A DNA stretch of 35,518 bases from CAWDDA01 sp963813345 (GCA_963813345.1 CAWEYR010000023.1:1-35518); one strand, 5' to 3'; shown: positions 16,973-26,211, counted from the first letter of the stretch. Translations and numbers: made by a program. Notes: generated by a model not told the origin, from the sequence alone.

Positions 16973-18391
16973 ATGGCAACGATCAAGTTTGGAACAGATG
17001 GCTGGCGCGCTCGTATTGCCGAGGACTTCACGTACGCAAATGTGGAAGTCGTGACGCAGGCAGTCGCTGAATACATCAAGTCAAAGAACGCGTCGGGTCC
17101 CTGGAGAGTGCTTGTCGGTTATGACCGTCGGTTTGCTTCCGAGTGGTTTGCTGCGCGCACCGCTGAGGTGCTCGCAGGCAATGGAATCGCTGCCGATCTT
17201 CTGAATGGCGATGCGCCCACTCCCCTGATTTCATTCGACGTCAAGCGTCGCAATCTTGACGGCGGTGTCGTCATCACCGCCTCGCACAATCCGCCCGATT
17301 TCAATGGATACAAGTTCAAAGCGCCTTACGGTGGTGCCGCCACCCCGAAGATTACCGGCGAAATCGAAAGTTTTCTTAACGCACAACCAGTCAAGAGAAC
17401 TCTCTTCGAGCAGGGTCAGCGCGAGGGTCTGATATCGGTCATCGAACAGAGTGGCGACTATCGACACCAGCTTGAATCGCTTGTCGATTTAGACCGTCTC
17501 AAGTCAGTAAAGGCTTTGGTGATAGCTGATCCTATGTACGGCACGGGAGGACGCTGGATCGAGAACATACTGTCAGGCGGGAAACTGCGCGTAGAGACGA
17601 TTCGCGCAGATCGTGATCCGCTCTTCGGAGGTGTCTTCCCTGAACCAATGCCGCAGCATCTGGCGGCCCTGCGGGAAGCGATTCACGCGCGCGGCGCCCT
17701 GATCGGGTTGGTAACCGATGGTGATGCTGACCGCATTGGAGCGATGAATGAACGCGGCGAGTATATCAACACGCATCAGATCCTATGCATACTGCTGCTG
17801 CATCTGGTAAGGAATCGCGGTCAGAAGGGATCAGTAGCGCGCACGTTCTCGCAATCAGTGCTCGTGCGGAGGATCGCTGAATCGTACGGATTGAGGCTCT
17901 TCGAGACCCCCGTAGGGTTCAAGTATATCGGCGATCTGATGCTAGATCCGGCAAATGATTTTCTGATCGGCGGCGAAGAATCGGGAGGAATCGGAGTTCG
18001 CGGCCACATTCCGGAACGCGATGGAATTCTCAACGCACTGCTCCTGCTGGAAGCAGTATTGAGCGCCGGCAAGCCACCGTCCGAGATCGTGAAAGACCTG
18101 TGGCGCGAGTTCGGTGAGTTTCACTTTGAGCGCCGCGACCTTCATGTGCCAATCGAGAAGGGTGCGCGCCTGGTGTCACAATTAAACGAGAAGCCACCGC
18201 GCCAATTCGCAGGTCAGGACGTTGATCATATCGAGACTCTGGATGGCACAAAGCTCGTTTTTTCTGACGAAAGCTGGATTCTTTTCCGCCAGTCCGGCAC
18301 CGAGCCACTGCTCAGGATTTACTGCGAAGCGACATCGGAAGTGAAGATGACAACGCTCATGGACGAAGGCGAGCGAATGGCTCGAGTTTAA
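16973..18391 (+). CDS. Phosphoglucomutase/phosphomannomutase
   Basis: A 472-residue alpha-D-phosphohexomutase that interconverts hexose-6-phosphate and hexose-1-phosphate. All four active-site loops are present: the phosphoserine loop 'TASHNP' (Ser104), the Mg-binding loop 'DGDADR' (249-254), the sugar-specificity loop 'GGEESGG' (333-339) and the phosphate loop 'RQSGTEP' (439-445). The GEESGG form is compatible with glucose or mannose. It starts 14 bases after the nucleotidyltransferase stop with GGACGG as a weak ribosome site, so the two are almost certainly one operon supplying activated sugars for envelope polysaccharide. A palindromic repeat begins directly after the TAA. Confidence 0.95.
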   Translation: MATIKFGTDGWRARIAEDFTYANVEVVTQAVAEYIKSKNASGPWRVLVGYDRRFASEWFAARTAEVLAGNGIAADLLNGDAPTPLISFDVKRRNLDGGVVITASHNPPDFNGYKFKAPYGGAATPKITGEIESFLNAQPVKRTLFEQGQREGLISVIEQSGDYRHQLESLVDLDRLKSVKALVIADPMYGTGGRWIENILSGGKLRVETIRADRDPLFGGVFPEPMPQHLAALREAIHARGALIGLVTDGDADRIGAMNERGEYINTHQILCILLLHLVRNRGQKGSVARTFSQSVLVRRIAESYGLRLFETPVGFKYIGDLMLDPANDFLIGGEESGGIGVRGHIPERDGILNALLLLEAVLSAGKPPSEIVKDLWREFGEFHFERRDLHVPIEKGARLVSQLNEKPPRQFAGQDVDHIETLDGTKLVFSDESWILFRQSGTEPLLRIYCEATSEVKMTTLMDEGERMARV

Positions 18392-18472
18392 GTATGTACG
18401 TTGTACCGCCTTTAGGCGGAATCGTCCGATCGAGGATTTCACGATTCCGCCTTGAAGGCGGTACAACATACT
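18392..18472. repeat. GTTGTACCGCC-bounded palindrome
   Basis: Left arm 18400-18425 and right arm 18441-18467 pair over about 26 bases with one bulge, around a 15-base loop. The outer GTTGTACCGCC is the same boundary that closes the large element at 7154-7302, but the inside (TTTAGGCGGAATCGT) is different. It begins one base after the phosphohexomutase stop and ends 11 bases before the mutM start. Confidence 0.92.
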
Positions 18473-18483
18473 CTACTTCATAT

Positions 18484-19316
18484 ATGCCGGAGCTTCCCGA
18501 AGTCGAAATAATCGTACGTCATCTGCGTGAGCTTCTGACGGGAAGATCGATCGTTCGCGCTCAACTCCTCAGACCGAGACTCGCGCCTGATATCTCGCCC
18601 GGTCATTTGCGATCAACCTCAAGGGTGCCCGCGTCGACGACGTCTCAAGACGTGGCAAGAACATTCTCACGCGATTCGATAATGGCCGCACTCTCGTCAC
18701 TCACCTGCGGATGAGTGGTCGATTTCTACTAGTAGATGAGCGAGCGAGTCTGGCCCCGCACACTCACGCCATTTTCTGGCTCGATAATGGAAAGAAGCTT
18801 TTCTTCACCGATCAACGTCACTTTGGCTGGATGACCGTTGTCAAGACGGCGGCAGAGCGTGATACGCATGGTCTCAGCAAACTTGGCTGGGAACCACTTG
18901 CGAGCGATTTCACTCCTGAATTGCTGCATGCAACGCTTCGCAGTAGTGGGCGGGCAATTAAGCTTTTTTTGCTCGACCAGACCAAGGTTACGGGCCTTGG
19001 TAACATCTATGTGGCTGAAGCCCTGTTCCGCGCGGGAATTGCACCTCAGGCGCGGGCGCGCACGATTTCGCGACCGAAGGCGCTGCGATTGCGTGACGCG
19101 ATCGTCGAAGTGTTAACTGAAGCAATAGGCAAGGGAAGCACTCTCAACGCAGACCCGCTCGACGGAGGCGCAACCTACGTTGGCGGCGAGTTCGAGAGTT
19201 ACTGGCGCGTCTACGATCGCGAAGGAGAACCATGCCTTGTGTGCCTGACTCCCATCAAACGCACCGTTCAGGGCCAACGCTCAACCTACTACTGTCCACG
19301 CTGCCAGCGCAGGTGA
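18484..19316 (+). CDS. mutM: Formamidopyrimidine-DNA glycosylase (frameshift near 18606)
   Basis: Fpg/Nei base-excision glycosylase and AP lyase. The N-terminus 'MPELPEVE' supplies the catalytic proline (after Met removal) and glutamate. 'RRGKNI' carries the conserved lysine, 'QTKVTGLGNIYVAEALF' is the helix-two-turn-helix, and the C-terminus 'CLVC...YYCPRCQ' is the zinc finger. The frame breaks after 'APDISPGH', at a run of Ts near 18606-18608. Restoring one base resumes 'FAINLKGARVDDVSRRGKNI' and gives a 277-residue protein of normal length, so this is an indel, not a broken gene. Fpg (8-oxoguanine) is more likely than Nei from the overall motif pattern. The gene begins just after a palindromic repeat and is followed by the heptamer array. 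Confidence 0.92.
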
Positions 19317-19343
19317 GAACAAGAGGCGAGCGGGTATTCGTAT

Positions 19344-19392
19344 GAGTGCTGAGTGCTGAGTGCTGAGTGCTGAGTGCTGAGTGCTGAGTGCT
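19344..19392. repeat. Seven tandem copies of the heptamer GAGTGCT
   Basis: Exactly seven perfect head-to-tail copies (49 bases) begin 28 bases after the mutM stop. This is the left cap of copy B of the heptamer-palindrome family. The right cap downstream (19464-19478) holds inverted versions of the same heptamer (AGCACT, AGCACTC). Confidence 0.98.
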
Positions 19393-19428
19393 TATAGTCA
19401 GTTGATGTGTCTGATGCTGGCATCTTTC

Positions 19429-19479
19429 GCAAGCTAAAGCTTGAACTCAATGACCATTGCTCAGAGCACTAGCACTCAC
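19429..19479. repeat. Right half of GAGTTCAAGCTTTAGCTTG palindrome plus inverted heptamers (copy B)
   Basis: GCAAGCTAAAGCTTGAACTC at 19429-19448 is the right arm of the family core, and inverted AGCACT units follow. The left core arm is missing, so this copy looks like a deletion derivative that kept both heptamer caps. It ends about 25 bases before the SEDS gene start. Confidence 0.88.
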
Positions 19480-19489
19480 ATTGACATCG

Positions 19490-19495
19490 TATAAT
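19490..19495 (+). promoter_or_regulatory. Possible -10 element of the SEDS gene
   Basis: A perfect TATAAT lies nine bases before the ATG at 19505. No Shine-Dalgarno is visible between them, so transcription would give a leaderless or near-leaderless message. A TTGACA at 19481 is only three bases away and cannot be its -35 partner. Confidence 0.4.
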
Positions 19496-19504
19496 GTGAT
19501 ACAG

Positions 19505-21148
19505 ATGCGTAATCGCCCTTCGTCACATCTGCTTTTGCTCGCGGTTGCTGCCGCTCTCAGTCTGATTGGATATCTGGCGATCTGGCGGTCCGGTGTTCTT
19601 CGCGGGTTTTCTCCGTCACTGCTGCTTGCGTTTCGCGATCTTGTCCTTTTTATTCCGGTTGCATTTCTGATCGTATGGCTGGCCAGACGCAAACGATTCA
19701 AAGGCGATTTCACATTGCTCTCGATTGCGGTCGTCCTGTTCACAGTAGGCCAGATAGTGCAGTACCGTCTGTTTACTGACCCTGAATACAGTACGCGCCA
19801 GAAGACGGCTGCAAGGGCTGAGAAGACAAACACACTCCGGCAGCGATATGTCAACGATTACTATGACGCGGAGAAGAAGAGCGCGCTTTTTGGTGATCCC
19901 AACTATCGCATTCCCCTGGATGCAGAGCGCGAAGATTCGCCTACTTACTGGACTCTTAGCCGGGCTCTTACGTCTTCGTCGACGTGGATTCCGATTGTCG
20001 GACTCTGTTTTCTTGCATTCGCATTCAATATGCTTCGCCGCGACGACGTCCTCCTATGGCTTCAGCGGCACAGCCTGCTGATAGCAGTGGTGAGCGCGAT
20101 ACCGTTTGCGGTGGTTGCAATACTGTACTCGAGCGGAGGAAAGTTTCTTGGTCGCACCACACCCTGGGAGCCTGTCAAGGTCAGCTTTCTGGTTGGATAT
20201 GCTGGAATCCTTGCCGATCAGTATCGCAACCTCTCGCTAACGCGATGGGGTATTCCGCGGCTGCGTTTCCTGATTCCTTTTCTCATCATATCTCTGCTGC
20301 CTCTGGTTCCTTTCTTTGCGCTTGCGGATTTCGGACAAATGCTGGTCTTTTTCGGTGTTTTCCTCACACTCTATCTGGTTGCGGTGAAGCGTCTGACTCA
20401 GGTAGCGATTGCAGGAGTCGCTACGATGGTGCTGCTGGGCGCGGCAATTCTGCTGATCGGATCAATAAAGACAGCAGGAGATATCGCGAACGCCGAAACG
20501 AAGGTTTCAGTGATCGACACGCTGAAGACGGTGCCAAGTCGCGGAATCCCTCGTCGCGTTCATCAGCGTTTCTATCTTTGGACGAGTCTGGGAACGGCGC
20601 CAGACCCCGAGAACGCATGGTGGTGGCGTCCTGACGCTGATGCAGCCGAGAGCCGAGGACTGTCAAACGATGACGCGTGGTACAATTCCTACGCGTTTCA
20701 GCCATCGCAGGCCTTGTTCGGAGTGGCTGATGGCAGATTTCTCGGGAGGGGCCTCGGGCGCGGCTTCCCGGAGATAGTACCGATCGCCGATTCAGATTTT
20801 GTCTTTGCGGCGCTGGCAGAGGAGACGGGATTGATTGGTGGAATAATCGTTGTCATCGGATTCATTCTTCTCGTCAGTGTCGGGCTGCGAGTGGCGATCG
20901 AAGCGCGCGACAGCTTTACGAAGCTGCTCGCAGCGGGAATAACGACGGCGTTGGGTCTTCAGGCTTTGGTCAATATCGGTGGCGTTCTGCGGATGATCCC
21001 GATGACCGGAATTACACTGCCATTTGTAAGCCACGGAGGGTGGTCACTGATAACGAGCTACACGATGCTTGGAATGCTGCTTGCCATTTCGCACAGGAAT
21101 GCGACGATCGCTGGTTCCACCTCGCCTGACAGGGTCGGCCAGGGATGA
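19505..21148 (+). CDS. FtsW/RodA/SpoVE (SEDS) family peptidoglycan polymerase
   Basis: A polytopic membrane protein of 547 residues with about ten hydrophobic spans. SEDS proteins polymerise lipid II into glycan strands with a partner class B PBP. Family landmarks are 'TPWEPVKVSF' (equivalent to the usual QPSE..K), 'ALADFGQML' (the conserved Asp loop), 'DSDFVFAALAEETGLIGG' and 'TGITLPFVSHGGWSLI'. The large extracytoplasmic loop after 'IGSIKTAGDI' (about 350-425) is longer than in E. coli FtsW/RodA. The start at 19505 is preferred over an ATG 48 bases upstream because the earlier codons lie in repeat DNA and lack family sequence. Its stop overlaps the PP2C start (ATGA), indicating tight coupling. 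Whether it serves division or elongation cannot be told; no PBP gene is adjacent. Confidence 0.92.
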   Translation: MRNRPSSHLLLLAVAAALSLIGYLAIWRSGVLRGFSPSLLLAFRDLVLFIPVAFLIVWLARRKRFKGDFTLLSIAVVLFTVGQIVQYRLFTDPEYSTRQKTAARAEKTNTLRQRYVNDYYDAEKKSALFGDPNYRIPLDAEREDSPTYWTLSRALTSSSTWIPIVGLCFLAFAFNMLRRDDVLLWLQRHSLLIAVVSAIPFAVVAILYSSGGKFLGRTTPWEPVKVSFLVGYAGILADQYRNLSLTRWGIPRLRFLIPFLIISLLPLVPFFALADFGQMLVFFGVFLTLYLVAVKRLTQVAIAGVATMVLLGAAILLIGSIKTAGDIANAETKVSVIDTLKTVPSRGIPRRVHQRFYLWTSLGTAPDPENAWWWRPDADAAESRGLSNDDAWYNSYAFQPSQALFGVADGRFLGRGLGRGFPEIVPIADSDFVFAALAEETGLIGGIIVVIGFILLVSVGLRVAIEARDSFTKLLAAGITTALGLQALVNIGGVLRMIPMTGITLPFVSHGGWSLITSYTMLGMLLAISHRNATIAGSTSPDRVGQG

Positions 21149-22515
21149 AGCTGACGGTTGGTACCATTACAGATCGTGGTTTGAATCCCAGAAGAGTCGC
21201 GAACGAAGATCAGCTCTTTGTGCTCGAGAGTCGCGGGCTCTTCCTGGTCGCCGACGGAGTCGGTGGAAGGCGAGGCGGCCAGGTCGCAAGTCATACGGTT
21301 GTCGACGTCTTTTCGGAAGCATTTAAATCCACAAAAGATGAAGTCACGATAGAAGCGCTTAATGATGCGATCGTCGAGTGCAACCGGCGCATTTTCGATT
21401 CATCCTCGAAGTCGGCGGAGCTCGAGGGAATGGCGACTACAGTAGCCGTTCTCGCCATCCGGGAACGACCGGAATCATTGGTCATGTCGGCGATAGTCGT
21501 GTCTATCGATTCGCCTCGGGTGAGCTTATTTGTGAAACTGAGGATCACAGCGAGGTCTTTGAGGCGGTTCGAGCGGGTCAGCTGACGCTTGCCATGGCTG
21601 CACACGATCCGCGCCGAAATGTCTTGACCCGTGCGATCGGCGTCGAATCGGAGGTGGAAGCCGATCTCAAATCACTGACGCTCGCAGAAGGCAACCGCTT
21701 TCTTCTGTGCAGCGATGGAATTACACGGCACATTACTGAAAGCGAGATCGAAGGGTTTCTTCAGTCTGATCAACATCCTCGTGCCTTGTGTCTCGCTTTC
21801 AAGGATCTTTGCTATAAGCGCGGGGCCGAAGACAATCTGACGGCAATCGTCGTCGATGTGGGAAAGCGCAAGTATGCAACCGAGCAGAAGAAGCTCGGTG
21901 AGGTTATTGCGCCGCCCGATGGTTCGCGGTTCCGGATCGATGTGTCAAAGCCTCAGCGTGTGGCCACCGCCGGAGAAGTTGTCGCAGAGCCAGCGCCTGA
22001 ACCTGAGCCCGACGACCGCGGTACGGGAAAGGGAACGAGCCAACCAGCGTCAAGCGGAAGTGGAGCGAGCTTTTCGTGGTTGATCGTTGCGCTGCTCTCG
22101 ATTGCACTGATTGCTGGCGGCGCCTGGCTTCGGCCGGATGTCGCAAGATCGGTGCTCGAATCACTTGGAATAACGGTATTCACAGAGCAGCCGGTCGCGG
22201 TCGCTGCAGATAACGACCCGAATCTTGCTGCCGTCAAAGTTCTCGTCGCTGATGGCCGTTACGACACGGCGCGCGATCAACTTTTGCTAGATGTTGAACG
22301 AGAAGCCGGAAAACGCGCAATATCGAATGTGGCTTGGGCGCACATATGTCGAGCTAAAGAAGTTATCCGGATGCGATACGCGAGTTGAATGAGTCGATTC
22401 GGCTGGACGGTGGAACAAAGGAATCCTTTGAGTACCTGGCGCAGGCATTCGATGGGACCGGAGATCGCGAGAAGGCGAAGGAGGCTCGACGTAACGCGTT
22501 GTTGAAGCAGTGAAA
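21145..22515 (+). CDS. PP2C-type Ser/Thr phosphatase with membrane anchor and TPR-like tail (three frameshifts)
   Basis: The N-terminal ~230 residues are a PPM/PP2C phosphatase: 'NEDQLFVLE', 'VADGVGGRRGGQ' (metal Asp), 'GHVGDSRVYR', 'LLCSDGITRHI' and 'DNLTAIVVD'. A Pro/Glu-rich linker follows, then one membrane span ('SFSWLIVALLSIALIAGGAW'), then an outside tail ending in a TPR-like helix pair ('YRMWLGRTYVELK', 'YPDAIRELNESIRLD', 'EYLAQAFDGTGDREKAKEA'). Frame breaks occur near 21463-21472, 22296-22301 and 22360-22364. Correcting them gives one ~455-residue protein ending 'RNALLKQ' at 22515. The topology (cytoplasmic phosphatase, single TM, extracytoplasmic sensor) parallels actinobacterial PstP, but with TPR outside. 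It overlaps the SEDS gene and precedes the kinase by 29 bases. Confidence 0.87.
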
Positions 22516-22544
22516 GGGATTTTCCTGGACAACACAAGATAGCG

Positions 22545-24105
22545 ATGCCTGAATTGAGGCTTGAAAACAGTCTGGTAGACGAGCGTTACGAAGTCCGCGA
22601 GCGGCTGGGCCTTGGTAGCTACGCCGAGATCTTCGTTGCGAGCGATCGGCACGATGGTGGCAGCGAAGTGGTTCTCAAGGCGCTCAATACCAGTCTTCAG
22701 GGGACTCCTGACGTAGACCTCGAGCGTACGCTCGTCGACAATTTTCAGAATGAGGCAATTGCGCTCGACACGGTTCGTCATCCGAATGTGATCCTGCGGC
22801 TTGGGCACGGATCTGCAGCCGATCTGAGGGGAGTACCATTCCACTACCTTGCACTCGAGTACATGTCAGGCGGCGATCTTCTGCATCTGTGCAAGACGCG
22901 CGAGGCGAGTTCACTCAAATTGCCGGAGGCGCTCTTCTATTTTCGACAGGTGTGCGAAGCGCTCGCCTATGCGCACGAAAAAGGCATCATCCATCGCGAT
23001 CTGAAGCCGAACAATCTTCTTCTTAGTGCAGATCGATTGACGCTCAAAATAGCTGACTTTGGTGTCGCAAAAATCAGTTCATCAGAGCATACCGAGATCA
23101 CGCGAGTCGGTGCGGGCGTTTATGCTCCTCCTGAACACCATCCGGATGAACCCGACCGCGGGCCCGGAATCGTGCAGGACCGATTGACTGCGGCTGCAGA
23201 TATCTACTCACTGGCCAAGAGTTTCTATACGGTTGTTTGCGGTCGCCCGCCGAGCCAGTTCGTGCGCAGTCGCATCACATCGCTTGCGCCGCGAGTGTCG
23301 AACGAGCTGTGGGCAGGTCCGCTGATCGAAGTGCTGGGCCGGGCGACGGCTAACTCCGCGAGCCAACGCTATGGTTCAGTCATCGAATTCTGGAGCGACC
23401 TCGCTAACGTCGCCGCTCGCAGTCTTCCGTCAGAAGAGATCGAGACTCAGGTCCGGCCGCGGTTGAAAATCAGTCCCGGTGAAGTTCCGGACTCCCCGGA
23501 ACAGCCTGTTTTTGAGCACGTACTGGCAAGCTCACGAGTAAACGTTCAGGTCGGCTCTGGTGCCATTCGTCGCAACCCCGCATCGATCCCCGAGCCTCGC
23601 CAGCGCCAGGCACGCATCATCGTGCCAGTTTCGCGCCCGGTTTCCGCGGATTCCGCGCCGGCGGTGGCGCACCCGGCGACGCCTGCCTCAGGCCCAGACT
23701 CCGCAAGCGAAGGAAAACACTGAGTGGACGGTTCCGCAGTGGAATGTCCGAGAAAGCTTTTCGGCGAAACTGAGAAAACGGTTATTCATTATCCTGCTCG
23801 TTGCGGCGTTTCTTGGACTCCTCGCGAGCGTCTTCCACTTCTCGAGTGTCAAGGGATCTCCGACTGAAGTCGAGGTCGTCTCACTCAATCTCAACGTCAG
23901 ATCCGGACCGAGCAACCAGTACTCAATTCTGGGAACAATTTCAAAAGGAAGTCGTCATCGAGTAGTGGGGAATGCTGACAATGGGTGGCTCAGAATTGAG
24001 GTCAGCCAGTGGAACGAATCGTTTCCGCACGATTTGACGGAGAGGAACGGCTGGGTTAGCGGTAGCGGCGAATATGTTAGTATAGTCACGCGTCGCATGT
24101 GGTGA
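22545..24105 (+). CDS. Transmembrane Ser/Thr protein kinase with extracytoplasmic SH3-type domain (frameshift near 23690)
   Basis: Hanks-type kinase. The glycine loop is 'LGLGSYAEIFVA' (21-32), Lys45 is in 'VVLK', the catalytic loop 'HRDLKPNN' is at 150-157 (Asp152), 'DFG' is at 171-173 and 'APPE' at 194-197. A Pro/Ala-rich juxtamembrane linker leads to a frame break near 23690-23694. The corrected frame continues 'AQTPQAKENTEWTVPQWN', a single membrane span ('RLFIILLVAAFLGLLASVF') and a bacterial SH3 domain ('LNVRSGPSNQYSILGTISKG', 'NGWLRIEV', 'GWVSGSGEYVSI'). The whole is about 520 residues. The SH3 module probably binds cell wall, in the place where PknB-type kinases carry PASTA repeats. 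It is followed by the FHA gene, whose product may bind its phosphosites. Confidence 0.9.
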
Positions 24106-24120
24106 GTGTCGGGAGCAGTG

Positions 24121-24994
24121 ATGGTGAATCTTTCAAATCTTATCGGCGATTTCAAAAAATGGCTTGATGGCGACGAGGCTGTTGCAATCGAGAGCGAAAC
24201 GCCTCCTGCACGGCGCGAGTGGGAGGAGTTTCTGATCTCTCTGGCACGCGAAGTTGAAGCCGTGATGCAACGCGAAATGTTCACACCTCCCGGCGGACCG
24301 ACCTACATTCCCCCTGAATATCTTGTGTTTCTCAGTCGTGAGGATGACGCGCAATGGCAGGGAGCCAAGCGCGAAGGGCTCGAACGCGGCCTCAATCATG
24401 TTTTATCGCAGCATGTGAGTGAATTGATTGGCGATGATGATGTTCAGACGCGAAGTCTCGCAATTGAGCTGCGCATCGATGGCTCGCTCGAAAAGGGGAG
24501 TTTCCGCGTACAGCCTGTATGGGATATTGCATCACCAAAGACGGAAGTTCGTCCTCGAAAGCCGTCAGTTTCAGAATCCCAGCCTGAAATCGAAGCAGAT
24601 CGGGGATGCCGCGGACAGTGACGCCACCATCGTTCGACCACGAGCACCTCTTTTCTCAGTCGTTGTCAGTCGTGATGGAGGAGCCACTGAGACCAGGGAT
24701 TTCTATCAGCAAAGGATCACGATCGGTCGTGGATCAAAGGATTTCGCCGTTGATCTGAAGCTGGAAGGGGATCTCGAAATCAGCCGTAAACAGGCAACTG
24801 TCGAGAAACTCGAGGAAGGATTCGCAGTCGTTTGCGATGGCCGCAATCCGGTCGAAGTTGGAGGGCGCGAACTGCAGCAGGGAGATCGCGTCGAGCTTGG
24901 TGCCGGCGAGACATTCTCAATCGGTCCGTTTGAGCTCAAGCTGACTTCGCGATCGCAAAACGATGGCGAAGTGTCTCGCCCACAACGAGAATAG
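24121..24994 (+). CDS. FhaA-like protein: N-terminal DUF3662-type domain plus C-terminal FHA (frameshift near 24601)
   Basis: The N-terminal ~125 residues ('EEFLISLAREVEAVMQREMF', 'YIPPEYLVFLSREDDAQWQG', 'LIGDDDVQTRSLAIELRIDG', 'GSFRVQPVWD') resemble the DUF3662 domain found at the N-terminus of mycobacterial FhaA. After a short linker and a frame break near 24601 comes 'ATIVRPRAP' and an FHA domain: 'RITIGRGSKDFAVDL', 'EISRKQATVEKLEEGF', 'NPVEVGGRELQQGDRVELG'. The FHA phosphothreonine-binding Gly-Arg and Ser-Arg pairs are present. The corrected length is about 290. The start at 24121 has GGGAG five bases upstream; a GTG right after the kinase stop is an alternative. FHA proteins read phosphothreonine marks from Ser/Thr kinases, and the adjacent kinase is the obvious partner by inference. 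Confidence 0.88.
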
Positions 24995-25059
24995 TTCACC
25001 TCGGCACTGACGGTAAGTACCAGCGAATCCCTCAGATTACTTTCAAAGGAAGAGCGGGC

Positions 25060-26208
25060 ATGGATTTAATGCGGAGAATGGCATTTGCGCTGCTGGTGAT
25101 ATTCCTTCTGACGGGCCATCCGTCGGCGAGCATTCAGAAACCGGAAGAGATTGCCAAAAGGCGTGCGTTCGGCATGCTGGTCGAACGGCTTTCTGAGAGA
25201 GCGGGTTATTTCGGCTCAGATAATCTGGTTTCGAACGAACTCTCATACCAGCACGTACTCGGCAAGCTGGACCGGATGAATATCAGCGGTGGAGCGTTCC
25301 TCGGTGTCGGTCCGGATCAGAGCTTCACATACATCGCGCGTCTCAAACCGCGCATCGCGTTCATGATCGATATCCGCCGCGACTGCCTGCTGCAACACCT
25401 GTTATTCAAGGCCGTCTTTGTCATGTCGCGGAATCGCATCGAGTACATGTCACTGCTCATGGGAAGACCGATCCCCAAGGACTCGAAGAAGTGGAATGGA
25501 AAAACAATCGGCGAGCTGGCTGACTATATCGATCGCACACCGGGAGATGAGAAGCTGATCGAAAGGACACGCGCCGAAGTGCGGCGTCGCGTTCTGTCAT
25601 TTGGAGTTTCGCTTTCAGAGCGTGATCTGGAAACGGTCGACGAAATCTACCGCGCTTTCAGCACGGCGGGCCTCGAGGTCAGGTACACGATACGCGACCG
25701 GCCAACCGGAAGATTCTTTCCAGCTTACCGGGAACTTCTGCTCGAGAAGGACCTCGATGGCAAGCAATGCAACTTCCTGGCATCTGAGAGCGATTTCCAG
25801 TTTCTGAGGCAGATGCAGGAACGAGATCTGATCATCCCGATCACCGGCGACCTGTCAGGCCCCAAGGCAATCCGGGCAGTCGGAGAGTACCTTCGCAAAA
25901 CAGGAGAGACAGTCTCGACATTCTACGTATCGAACGTCGAGTTTTATCTTGTCCGAAACGGAAGCTTTGATCGCTTTGTCGATAATCTTCGCTTTCTGCC
26001 GATTGATGAAAAGAGCCTCCTCATCAGAAGTTATTTCAACTACGCGTACTACACTTCACAGCACCCGCAGACAATAGACAACTATTTCAGTGTCCAGTTG
26101 CTGCAGACTCTCGACAGTCTGATTCGCGATCAGAACGCGGGCGGATACGAAAACTACTATGACCTCGTAACCCGCCGAAGCATCGAGCTGAGGCCGGCAA
26201 CGCCTTGA
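25060..26208 (+). CDS. Uncharacterised secreted protein (LIC_10091-like)
   Basis: A 382-residue protein with a likely signal peptide ('MRRMAFALLVIFLLTGHPSA'). The segment 'GGAFLGVGPDQSFTYIARL' followed by 'KPRIAFMIDIRRDCLLQHLL' is a strong family signature. From memory, such proteins are annotated as LIC_10091 family or simply hypothetical; I cannot confirm that by search. The family resembles a Rossmann/methyltransferase-like fold, but no SAM motif is certain here. Other parts include 'GVSLSERDLETVDEIYRAF' and 'FYVSNVEFYLVRNG'. AAAGGAAGA lies upstream of the ATG. It follows the FHA gene by 65 bases on the same strand and could be the last gene of the SEDS-kinase operon. A heptamer-capped palindrome begins 3 bases after its stop. 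Confidence 0.7.
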   Translation: MDLMRRMAFALLVIFLLTGHPSASIQKPEEIAKRRAFGMLVERLSERAGYFGSDNLVSNELSYQHVLGKLDRMNISGGAFLGVGPDQSFTYIARLKPRIAFMIDIRRDCLLQHLLFKAVFVMSRNRIEYMSLLMGRPIPKDSKKWNGKTIGELADYIDRTPGDEKLIERTRAEVRRRVLSFGVSLSERDLETVDEIYRAFSTAGLEVRYTIRDRPTGRFFPAYRELLLEKDLDGKQCNFLASESDFQFLRQMQERDLIIPITGDLSGPKAIRAVGEYLRKTGETVSTFYVSNVEFYLVRNGSFDRFVDNLRFLPIDEKSLLIRSYFNYAYYTSQHPQTIDNYFSVQLLQTLDSLIRDQNAGGYENYYDLVTRRSIELRPATP

Positions 26209-26211
26209 AGA

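Noticed and set aside
19344..19392. CRISPR array
   Set aside because: The repeats are seven bases long and head to tail with no spacers.
19481..19495. TTGACA and TATAAT as a full promoter
   Set aside because: Only three bases separate the hexamers; a working pair needs about 17. Only the -10 is kept as a weak candidate.
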